DNA of 27,725 bases from IMG/VR virus record IMGVR_UViG_3300047563_000033, positions 1 through 27,725 of that record. One strand, 5' to 3'. The stretch comes from a virus. Every line of letters starts with the position of its first letter. The first letter of the stretch is position 1. Both the position numbers and the translations under genes were made by a program. The notes beneath the pieces are model-generated. The model was not told the DNA's origin, ran no database searches, and was given only the letters and a program-made list of their open reading frames with translations. This document shows, one piece after another, positions 16,034 through 22,565 of this stretch.

Positions 16034-16506
16034 AGGGTTTTGAGTGTATCCAATATAGATACGAGATTGTTCACTACATCTTTGGTATGACGCAGATTAC
16101 TTTGAACGATGAAAGATGGATCAAGGTTGATCTCATCGATGTGGTATAGTTCGAGAAACCTAGCGCACAGAGGAATAAATTCTTCCATAGTACTTACTGG
16201 TTCTACTGTGAACTGTTTGCGATCTACAAAGAAATCACGAAAATAGATGGTACTTATTTCGTGAGTAACTTGCATTTTGGTAAGTTGCGTCTCTTGGTCA
16301 AACGCATTTATGAGAACTTTCAAGAACTTTTGATAGTCCTCAATTGTAGTTTTACAGACGGATATCTGTACAATACTCATATCTGATGAGAAAATGTTCC
16401 GTAAGCGACTAGGCTCGAAACATTTGTATTCTTCAGCAGCTTTCTCCAAAATACTTTTACTTGGTATTAACTTCTTCGTAAACCATCCTCGAATTATGGG
16501 GATCAT
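16030..16506 (-). CDS. Unknown protein, first gene of a minus-strand operon (158 aa)
   Basis: The ATG at 16506 has a strong AAAGGAGG 4 nt upstream. The protein begins MIPIIRGWFTKKLIPSKSIL and is mixed alpha/beta with a Leu/Val-rich C-terminus. No cysteine cluster, membrane span or nucleotide-binding motif. It is the leader of four overlapping or closely spaced genes (16506 down to 14119), and its upstream region is shared with the divergent gene at 16585. I do not recognise it. Confidence 0.72.
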   Translation of the reverse strand: MIPIIRGWFTKKLIPSKSILEKAAEEYKCFEPSRLRNIFSSDMSIVQISVCKTTIEDYQKFLKVLINAFDQETQLTKMQVTHEISTIYFRDFFVDRKQFTVEPVSTMEEFIPLCARFLELYHIDEINLDPSFIVQSNLRHTKDVVNNLVSILDTLKTL

Positions 16507-16551
16507 GAACCTCCTTTACGATAAGTTTAAAGATAGCTCTCGAATAAAGTA

Positions 16552-16559
16552 TATATTAC
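16552..16559 (+). promoter_or_regulatory. TATATTAC element, possible phage early promoter
   Basis: TATATTAC lies 26 nt before the ATG at 16585, inside an AT-rich stretch (AATAAAGTATATATTACCT). From memory this is the core of early promoters described for phiKZ, recognised by the virion RNA polymerase. The intergenic region is only 78 nt and serves two divergent genes, so a promoter must lie there. One match to an 8-mer is weak evidence on its own. Confidence 0.4.
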
Positions 16560-16584
16560 CTAAGGCATTTAGAAAGGGTTCACT

Positions 16585-16980
16585 ATGTCCGCAAATGACA
16601 TCTTGAGTTTAGAAGACCAGCGTCGTTTAGAGTTCACACTAAAGACTCGCGAAAACATAGTTGGCGCTCTTCTCAAAAAGGGTCCTGTACCCGAAAGTAC
16701 AGAAGACCGTGCGATTTTGATGCAGTCTTTAGACGGCATGGATCGCACTATCCTCTCTCGTGCTAAGATCAAGTCCGATGACAGTAACGCTAAGTCGGAA
16801 GCTGAAATGGCTAAGAGCATTGCTAACCTTTTGCTTCGTGTGGATTCACGTAAACGTACCGCACAACGAGTGGACGATGTATCTGATGCTGTTTTGCCTG
16901 CTATTGACTTGGTCGAAGGTGAAACCTTTATTGGTGTTCAACCTGTCAAGTACAATGACATTATGGGTGACCGAGCTTAA
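16585..16980 (+). CDS. Small unknown, charged helical protein (131 aa)
   Basis: The ATG at 16585 has AAAGGG 6 nt upstream. The protein starts MSANDILSLEDQRRLEFTLK and is mostly helical, with balanced charge through about residue 100 and a short C-terminal strand-like part (GETFIGVQPVKYNDIM). No membrane span, cysteines or catalytic motif. It stands alone on the plus strand between a possible early promoter and a hairpin terminator, so it is probably a single-gene transcript. If the promoter is real it would be an early gene. Confidence 0.75.
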   Translation: MSANDILSLEDQRRLEFTLKTRENIVGALLKKGPVPESTEDRAILMQSLDGMDRTILSRAKIKSDDSNAKSEAEMAKSIANLLLRVDSRKRTAQRVDDVSDAVLPAIDLVEGETFIGVQPVKYNDIMGDRA

Positions 16981-16988
16981 ATGTTGAT

Positions 16989-17030
16989 GATACCTAGAGA
17001 TCCTTTACGGATCTCTAGGTATCTTTTATG
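16989..17030. terminator. Terminator overlapping the end of the convergent gene
   Basis: A 15-bp perfect stem (16989-17003 with 17009-17023, GATACCTAGAGATCC and its complement) has the loop TTTAC and a plus-strand tail TTTTATGG. The TAG stop of the minus-strand gene (17015-17017) lies in the right arm of the stem, so the hairpin also ends that transcript. Confidence 0.75.
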
Positions 17031-17752
17031 GCTTGATTTGCTTTGTGAAAATGTTCTGCTTTGAGAACCAAAGAGAAGTTTTCAGTGTTGATAAATTTCA
17101 GATCTACAAAGGGAGCTACTGCTTTTTGTATTTCAAGGAAGTTATCATGCATGTTCTTACTAACCTGTGTCACGTCGAGTTTACTCATCATCGGTACCAA
17201 TAACGTAACGTCAGGTGCCGTATGTTTTTTCCAGTTACCATTGACTGCATGAATCTCAAGCCAGTCCTCATAATCATACATGATCATAAGAGCAAGATTA
17301 AGCTTAACATATAGAGGGGTAAGTTGCGCTGGTTCTAAGTAAACTGTTTCAATGTCACACATACCGTTAGTCATGTGACGAACACCGTTAACTATCTCAG
17401 CGGCTTCTGCGGACAATAGTTTATACGGATACTCATTGATCACTACAATAGGTTTGTTGTGAAACGGTGTGTTGTTAACATTGCGAAGGGACTCAATAGC
17501 AAACTCTTTGATCAGATTAATCAAGGGTGTCACAAAAGCTTTAGCCAGAGTTCTCTTATCGCGTTTCTTGTAACGTTCTTTGAAGTCGTTAAAGTCTACG
17601 CCAGGAAAACTGTCAGACACTCTTTCGTGATACCCGTGTTTTAAAGCAGCTGTTAATGCGTCCCCTTCCATCTCTGAGAGAACTACAAGACGAGTATCAA
17701 ACAACGCATCTAAGTCAATCAGTAACCGAGTAGGCTTACTTGTGGTTGCCAT
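17015..17752 (-). CDS. Unknown protein (245 aa)
   Basis: The ATG at 17752 is one base after the stop of the upstream gene, so translation is coupled. It begins MATTSKPTRLLIDLDALFDT, where the hydrophobic strand ending in Asp is of the type seen in Rossmann-like or HAD/PIN-like folds, but the other motifs of those families are not evident. The rest is alpha/beta with an Asp/Glu-rich centre (IMYDYEDWLEI). Last gene of a minus-strand group that includes the RecA-like ATPase; its stop lies inside a terminator stem. Confidence 0.72.
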   Translation of the reverse strand: MATTSKPTRLLIDLDALFDTRLVVLSEMEGDALTAALKHGYHERVSDSFPGVDFNDFKERYKKRDKRTLAKAFVTPLINLIKEFAIESLRNVNNTPFHNKPIVVINEYPYKLLSAEAAEIVNGVRHMTNGMCDIETVYLEPAQLTPLYVKLNLALMIMYDYEDWLEIHAVNGNWKKHTAPDVTLLVPMMSKLDVTQVSKNMHDNFLEIQKAVAPFVDLKFINTENFSLVLKAEHFHKANQAIKDT

Positions 17753-17753
17753 T

Positions 17754-18419
17754 CTACAATGTGCTCTTCAAGTGACAAGCTAAGAGGAATGTCTTAACTG
17801 TGTTAGTGGATTCAACGCCGGATGCATAGTTAGCCAACACTGCTTGGTTCACTTTACCGTACTTGCTCAAGATGCCATTTAAAGCAGCATGACCACGTGC
17901 GTCTCCACCTCGGTACTTCATCAATTCCACCATGGTATCCTCTAACCCCATGGCAGCACATACCTGAAGTTCAGGATAAGAGATCTTAGCGCCCTTTGAT
18001 TCACCAGTAGGTTGCCCCGTTAAGGAATCAATCACACGGTTATGCTTAGGAACCGAAATCTTCTTAGTAAGTAACTGCGATGCACGGCGAACCGGTAGAT
18101 CGATGACCAAGTACTCATTAGGAGTCAGGTAAGTAGGAACATCATCCTTACCACCTATCCATAACTTCTGAAAGAACTTATGATCCAATTCTTTGGCAAC
18201 TGCAAGGTTACGTTCAGTAGACAAGCCATTCTTAGAGAAGTTAGGACTGATAATAGCGAGCTTCTTCTTACCTGATTCAAGATCAGTAATGAAAGCATCA
18301 AAGTCTTTATCAGACATTGCGGCGAATATCGTACGATAGATATTACCGTTCTCCGTGTTAGGTGCAATCTTTTCAATGAACTCGACAATAAAACCTTGCG
18401 CTTTAGCACGGTTAGTCAT
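17754..18419 (-). CDS. Protein ending in a module like the RNA polymerase beta C-terminus (221 aa)
   Basis: The ATG at 18419 has a strong AAGGAG about 7 nt upstream. The C-terminal 90 residues follow the end of bacterial beta in order: LTGQPTGESKGAK (from residue 133; beta has VTQQPLGGKAQFGGQ), ISYPELQVCAAMGLEDTMVE (beta has [20 protein letters not shown]), then RGGDARGHAALNGI (beta has KSDDVNGRTKMYKNI), and near the very end ESTNTVKTFL (beta has ESFNVLLKEI). The first 130 residues are unlike beta, and the catalytic lysine segment (GDK-x3-RHGNKG) is absent, so this is not the whole C-terminal beta fragment expected in a phiKZ-type polymerase. It could be an extra polymerase subunit, a paralogous fragment, or a chance resemblance. 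I made the alignment by eye from memory of the E. coli sequence. Confidence 0.7.
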   Translation of the reverse strand: MTNRAKAQGFIVEFIEKIAPNTENGNIYRTIFAAMSDKDFDAFITDLESGKKKLAIISPNFSKNGLSTERNLAVAKELDHKFFQKLWIGGKDDVPTYLTPNEYLVIDLPVRRASQLLTKKISVPKHNRVIDSLTGQPTGESKGAKISYPELQVCAAMGLEDTMVELMKYRGGDARGHAALNGILSKYGKVNQAVLANYASGVESTNTVKTFLLACHLKSTL

Positions 18420-18430
18420 GAGGATCTCCT

Positions 18431-18787
18431 TTAGATCTTAACAGGGAGATGGTTCTCTAATACAAAGGGGAACACCTTATCCTTGAACAGACGCAGCCAG
18501 TCGCTTACCTGACCATCAGGGATCAAGCAGTAACGCTCCTCGGTGGTAGGTTTAGACGAATACATCAATTGCATTGTCCAATAACGGTTCAGCAAGTGAC
18601 GCTGCACTGGAGAGATCTTACCTTCAGCTTCAATAATGAAACGGTTGGTATCAAAGTTAGCAGCTACAGCGGCATGCAAGCCACCGGAGAGCAAAATAGC
18701 GCGAACTTCCTTTACCAAATCAATGTCGTCAGTTGGTTTAGGCAGCTTGAATTGCGCCATCGCAGTTTCATAGTTAGTTTGTGTCAT
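18431..18787 (-). CDS. Small unknown protein (118 aa)
   Basis: The ATG at 18787 begins MTQTNYETAMAQFKLPKPTD. It is a soluble, alpha/beta protein with a central hydrophobic stretch (AILLSGGLHAAVAANF) and no recognised motif. It lies 11 nt before the gene at 18419 and shares its direction, so they are probably co-transcribed. A hairpin (18809-18836) separates it from the HNH gene upstream, so it may have its own promoter in the 105-nt gap. Confidence 0.72.
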   Translation of the reverse strand: MTQTNYETAMAQFKLPKPTDDIDLVKEVRAILLSGGLHAAVAANFDTNRFIIEAEGKISPVQRHLLNRYWTMQLMYSSKPTTEERYCLIPDGQVSDWLRLFKDKVFPFVLENHLPVKI

Positions 18788-18808
18788 TGTTAAAATCTCG
18801 AAAAATAC

Positions 18809-18843
18809 CCATCGGTGACTTCATTGTCACCGATGGTTTTTTA
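18809..18843. terminator. Hairpin with T-tracts on both sides
   Basis: A perfect 11-bp stem (18809-18819 with 18826-18836, CCATCGGTGAC and its complement) has the loop TTCATT. T-tracts flank it on both strands: TTTTTT on the plus strand and GTATTTTT on the minus strand. It should terminate minus-strand transcripts coming from the HNH gene or the ATPase gene. Confidence 0.75.
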
Positions 18844-18892
18844 GTTAAAGTGCGGGATAACCCTTCTTAACTGTTTTGCAATCTTCTTCTAG

Positions 18893-19555
18893 TTAAAGAA
18901 GGTTACTAATAGTAGATCGATACCCGAAAGGTTTTTCCACAGCATCTTCTATCGACCAACCTAATCTTAATCTATCCCGTAATATACCATCTTTAAGATT
19001 ATATTCTCTAGCAAGATCGGCTATTGTATAATCTTTGTTCCTGTATGTTACAATATGATTATTTCTTTTATTATTAGATTGCTCCTCTACTGTTGACCAT
19101 TTGCAATTATTAGGTGTATAATCTCCGTTATTATCTTCCCTATCGATAGAATGTTCCGATGTAGGTCTTGATCCTAAATCCTTATGAAAGTTTTCAAAAG
19201 AATTGCTCCAACTATCGCAAACCTTTATACCTCTCGCTCCGTAATTTGCGTAAGCTTGATCTTTTGGATTTTTACACCTTTGTATCATAGCAGCCCACGC
19301 TCTATATTCGGGCGTATGGGAGAGGCCGTGTGTAGTTAGCAATAACTTTCCGTTAGCCGCATTAGTTTCTTTTTTCAGACAACCGCAACTCCCAGTGTTT
19401 TCAGAATGTAAATTATTACTAGCTACAACCACAGTAACACCGCAGTCACATAGGCAGTTCCATAAGACTCTACCTTTATTGTTTCTTCCGTTCTCTGAAA
19501 GTGCAGTTAATCTACCAAAACGTTGCCCGGATAGATTTTTAACTACGTTAGCCAT
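18893..19555 (-). CDS. Free-standing HNH homing-type endonuclease (220 aa)
   Basis: The ATG at 19555 has AAGGA 8 nt upstream. N-terminal FGRLTAL and a Cys-rich zinc-type segment (C34, C36, C38 in CLCDCG; C57, C59 in SCGCL) are typical of phage HNH proteins. The nuclease core runs YRAWAAMIQRC, YGARGIKVCDSW, then EHSIDREDNNGDYTPNNCKW (H135 to N150 region). The last 50 residues (TIADLAREYNL... WSIEDAVEKP) look like a NUMOD1-type helix-turn-helix for DNA binding. The gene is visibly richer in A and T (ATA, AAT, AAA codons) than its neighbours, a sign of recent acquisition. It lies between two core genes rather than in an intron. It may spread itself at this site, or supply the endonuclease for the ORF-less intron at 1385-1731; neither is shown. 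Confidence 0.85.
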   Translation of the reverse strand: MANVVKNLSGQRFGRLTALSENGRNNKGRVLWNCLCDCGVTVVVASNNLHSENTGSCGCLKKETNAANGKLLLTTHGLSHTPEYRAWAAMIQRCKNPKDQAYANYGARGIKVCDSWSNSFENFHKDLGSRPTSEHSIDREDNNGDYTPNNCKWSTVEEQSNNKRNNHIVTYRNKDYTIADLAREYNLKDGILRDRLRLGWSIEDAVEKPFGYRSTISNLL

Positions 19556-19590
19556 TTGAAAATCCTTGCAGCGTCTATTGAAGCCTTAAC

Positions 19591-21051
19591 TTATTTTCTA
19601 TACTCTTTTTTCACGGTGACATTATCATCGGAAAGCCAATAAGGATGATAGAAGTCCGGACTATCCTTAGGTTTGGCCATATTGACCAAATCCATCGTAC
19701 TTAAAAAGAGCTTAGGATGTGAGTCGTTATTGACAGTCCACCATCCCCGGGTATTTTCAAGAATGAAATCCCAGTCATAACCATTAGCTTTTACGCCGTT
19801 ATAAACTTCTAGTGCAGTAGGTGCATTCAGACTTCTGTGGAATTGACGAACTTGACAAAGTTCAGAAGTAATGTTGAGCGCACGTTGCAGCTTCACATCA
19901 TTGTTGATTTTACCACGCACCGTAGTACGACTAAGCTTACATTCTGGATAGATATCCAAAGCATAATGTTGCAATGTACCTGTGATACCAAAGCGGTCGT
20001 TCTCTTTGATCAAGTGAAATTCAGTCAAAGAAGGGAGAAGTCCTTCGTCCTGAGAGATCACCAGTTCAAGAATGAAGCCGGACGGACCGGCTTTACCACG
20101 CAACAAGATCATAGAGACCAAGTTCAAGTCACAGTCAACGTTACCTACGTCGTTACTATCACGAGGATACTCGGGTCCTTTAGTTCCTTGGTTGATCAAC
20201 TTACTCACAGACTTGGTCTGCCAGAAGTTTGTTGTCAAGAAGAAGAACTTATCAGAGACACCTTTGATTTTGTCTCCTTGAGACATATGCTGCAACTTCT
20301 TGGTAGGAGGCGGTGCATAAGGACCTGAAGCCATGTTGATCTCTTTACCCAGATGGGCAGTGATCAAGGTGAAATTGTTAGCAGCCACTGCTAGGGTAGG
20401 CATCTCCATCATCAGACGGTTCTTAGCCAAACCTTGTCGCATGTAGATAGTGTTACCACCTGTGTCACCGAGTTCATTCTCTTCCATGATCTTGCTAACA
20501 TCTGCTGTTTCAAACTCAGACAGACTATCGACTTCACTGAAGGTCGGTATCAAGATCTCTAATGCTTTACGATCACGGTCTAAGAAGGGAGTCTTAAAGG
20601 TAAGCTTACGACTATTGTCACGCTTTTCTTTCAAGAACTCTTTCTTCTTCTCGAACCATTCGTTACCCAGATACAAGGACTTATCGGTTACAGTCCAAGT
20701 GCCGTCATTCAACACATCACGTTCTTTGAATGTATCAAAACTATAAGTCAAGTCACGAAGACGTTCTTGGTGAATGTTCATTTCTGTGTCGTAGGTATCC
20801 ATGACACAGATCTTAGACGTAGAACCAATACGGTCAGCAGCTGCCAACATCATGTAATGCATGATCGTAGACTTGAAGCTGTTACCAATTCCAGTAACCC
20901 CTGTGATGCTTCCCAAACCACCCAAAATGATCATCTCCCCGTGGATACCCTTGACATAAAAGCCAGTAGGAATATCCAGAGTACCGCCAATATTAATCAA
21001 GGGCTTAACAGCAGGAGCTGCTAATAAATTACTTTTCAACAAATCAGACAT
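19591..21051 (-). CDS. RecA-superfamily ATPase, UvsX-like recombinase (or DnaB-like)
   Basis: The protein has 486 residues; the ATG at 21051 has GGAG 8 nt upstream. A Walker A loop lies at residues 51-62 (GVTGIGNSFKST), close to the GxxxSFKS form of T4 UvsX. It is followed after 20 residues by ICVMDTYDTEMN, which resembles the F-x-D-S-E strand of UvsX and RecA. A later stretch (ANNFTLITAHLGKE) fits the conserved strand ending in a sensor His or Gln, and GDKIKGVSDKFFFLT suits the following loop region. The C-terminal 150 residues are unassigned. Role: strand exchange in recombination or replication restart, or possibly a replicative helicase; UvsX is the better fit. It is the first gene of the minus-strand group, divergent from 21185, with 133 nt between. 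From memory phiKZ carries a UvsX-like gene in a similar setting, not checked. Confidence 0.72.
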   Translation of the reverse strand: MSDLLKSNLLAAPAVKPLINIGGTLDIPTGFYVKGIHGEMIILGGLGSITGVTGIGNSFKSTIMHYMMLAAADRIGSTSKICVMDTYDTEMNIHQERLRDLTYSFDTFKERDVLNDGTWTVTDKSLYLGNEWFEKKKEFLKEKRDNSRKLTFKTPFLDRDRKALEILIPTFSEVDSLSEFETADVSKIMEENELGDTGGNTIYMRQGLAKNRLMMEMPTLAVAANNFTLITAHLGKEINMASGPYAPPPTKKLQHMSQGDKIKGVSDKFFFLTTNFWQTKSVSKLINQGTKGPEYPRDSNDVGNVDCDLNLVSMILLRGKAGPSGFILELVISQDEGLLPSLTEFHLIKENDRFGITGTLQHYALDIYPECKLSRTTVRGKINNDVKLQRALNITSELCQVRQFHRSLNAPTALEVYNGVKANGYDWDFILENTRGWWTVNNDSHPKLFLSTMDLVNMAKPKDSPDFYHPYWLSDDNVTVKKEYRK

Positions 21052-21184
21052 GTAAATCTCCAGCTTCTAGGAAGCCCTTATTGAATCTCACGTACATTTA
21101 TACTGCTTATGTGATGAGCGCAGTGTTCATAGTATGGACTATTGCTAATAGTTTTTCATTTTTTCTTTTTACGGAGTTACTTAC

Positions 21185-22015
21185 ATGTTCGCCATGATCA
21201 AAGACTTCGATACGGACGTTCTGCCTAGCTTGGAGTCTCAGATGGCGAGGCTCGCTCTTGAAGCAGGTGTAATTAACAACGTTATCGAAACCTTCAAAAA
21301 CACAGTTCCTGCCTTAACAGCAGGTTTACTTGAAAAATATAAGAGTCTTGTAGTTGGAGAAGATCTTCAATCGCATGTGCAACAGGTTAAGTTGGAGTTT
21401 GGTAAACTTAAAGTGAAGTTACCTCATACCAGCTTTGTGCAGGCTGGTGAAAACTTAGTGTCTGTACCTGAAGGTTTTCGCGGTGATCTTCTCTCCTATG
21501 TCGAGACATTGAGCAACATGGCTGTGGACGTGTTCCAAGAAGCCAATAAGACATTGGGGGAATATAACTTTGCTCTCTCGGCTTTTATCACTAATAAGGA
21601 AAGTAAGATTTCACTTAAGGATCATACGGATGTTTTTGTTCGAGTAAAAGAACGCCGTGAAAAGTTCACCGATAGCAATCTTCCTAAGCTGAAGCTTAAA
21701 GACGTCGTAGGCCGCTTAGGTGACTTAGAACAACTGGTTCACGGTGTTGACAAACTCAACGTTCAGCGTAAGAGTCAAAACATCAAGGACGTCTCGGCTG
21801 CTGTTAAGAAGTCTTTGGACATGCTCAATTTGATTGTTGCAGATACCAAAGACAACGGTATGTCGCAGATCTCTGGGAATGCCGCTTTGAATATCTCCAC
21901 TGGAGCATATGAAATCGGTAAGTTCGTAGAGTTCATTGCTATCTATCGCTTCCGCGTGGAGCAGTTAGTTAGCTGTGTAGAGAAACTCATGGTTGACTTG
22001 GAAACCAATATTTAA
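21185..22015 (+). CDS. Unknown helical, probably coiled-coil protein (276 aa)
   Basis: The ATG at 21185 has GGAG 8 nt upstream. Almost the whole chain is predicted helix by eye, with heptad-like Leu/Val spacing and many Lys and Glu (for example LESQMARLALEAGVINNVIE and VGRLGDLEQLVHGVDKLNVQ). No cysteine pair, membrane span or enzymatic motif, so a structural or scaffold-type role is plausible. It is the only plus-strand gene between the ATPase and RNase H genes. Its upstream gap (21052-21184) is AT-rich and holds a weak 6-bp hairpin followed by a T-rich run, perhaps part of its leader. Convergent with 22560. Confidence 0.75.
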   Translation: MFAMIKDFDTDVLPSLESQMARLALEAGVINNVIETFKNTVPALTAGLLEKYKSLVVGEDLQSHVQQVKLEFGKLKVKLPHTSFVQAGENLVSVPEGFRGDLLSYVETLSNMAVDVFQEANKTLGEYNFALSAFITNKESKISLKDHTDVFVRVKERREKFTDSNLPKLKLKDVVGRLGDLEQLVHGVDKLNVQRKSQNIKDVSAAVKKSLDMLNLIVADTKDNGMSQISGNAALNISTGAYEIGKFVEFIAIYRFRVEQLVSCVEKLMVDLETNI

Positions 22016-22021
22016 CGTAAC

Positions 22022-22064
22022 ATAGTATCTTCCCTAGGCCTTGTGGACCTAGGGAAGATACTAT
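22022..22064. terminator. Long perfect hairpin between convergent genes
   Basis: A 17-bp perfect stem (22022-22038 with 22048-22064, ATAGTATCTTCCCTAGG and its complement) has a 9-nt loop that can add two more base pairs. The flanks are TTTGCC on plus and GTTACG on minus, so there is no long T-run. It fills the 62-nt gap between convergent genes. Confidence 0.75.
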
Positions 22065-22077
22065 TTGCCAATTGGTA

Positions 22078-22560
22078 TTAGGCTAACGCAGTGCGTGACT
22101 GTTCTTTAAACTGCTTGAGTTGCTTGATCAAAACGACGATGTCGTTAACCATTACTTCAAGCGATCCATATTTCAACCATGCTGGTGCCTGTTGAGCAAA
22201 ATACTCACCAATAGCGGTACAGTCACGGTTGTTCAAGTCTTCGTTGATCAATTCACCTATAGCGACATTACGATCTGTATGAATACATACCTGATCGAAT
22301 AACGCATCTTTCCATATCACAGACTTAATGTACATAGGGAAAGCGAAAGCATCAGGATACTCTGCTAACTTGAATGTTTCATTAAGTTTGGTTACCAATG
22401 TCATGTCGGGATCCCGAACTTGTTGCATCAGACCAAGAATACTGGAGACATAGATAAGGCGCTTCACCTTACGCGGAAGCTTGTTTTCGAGTAAAGCCGT
22501 AAAGCTTCTAGAGAACAAGCCCTTTGTACGTTTAGCTGCCACGGTGGCAATGTTGAACAT
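22078..22560 (-). CDS. Unknown protein (160 aa)
   Basis: The ATG at 22560 begins MFNIATVAAKRTKGLFSRSF. It has a basic N-terminus, a short hydrophobic stretch (LIYVSSILGLMQQV) too short and polar for a confident membrane span, and a helical C-terminus. It follows the RNase H gene by 5 nt and has no strong Shine-Dalgarno sequence, so it is probably translated by coupling. I do not recognise it. Confidence 0.72.
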   Translation of the reverse strand: MFNIATVAAKRTKGLFSRSFTALLENKLPRKVKRLIYVSSILGLMQQVRDPDMTLVTKLNETFKLAEYPDAFAFPMYIKSVIWKDALFDQVCIHTDRNVAIGELINEDLNNRDCTAIGEYFAQQAPAWLKYGSLEVMVNDIVVLIKQLKQFKEQSRTALA

Positions 22561-22565
22561 GTTAT

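Noticed and set aside
21138-21170. ACTATT-GCT-AATAGT hairpin and T-rich run before the gene at 21185
   Set aside because: It looks like an intrinsic terminator, but the stem is 6 bp and AT-rich, and no plus-strand gene lies just upstream to be ended.
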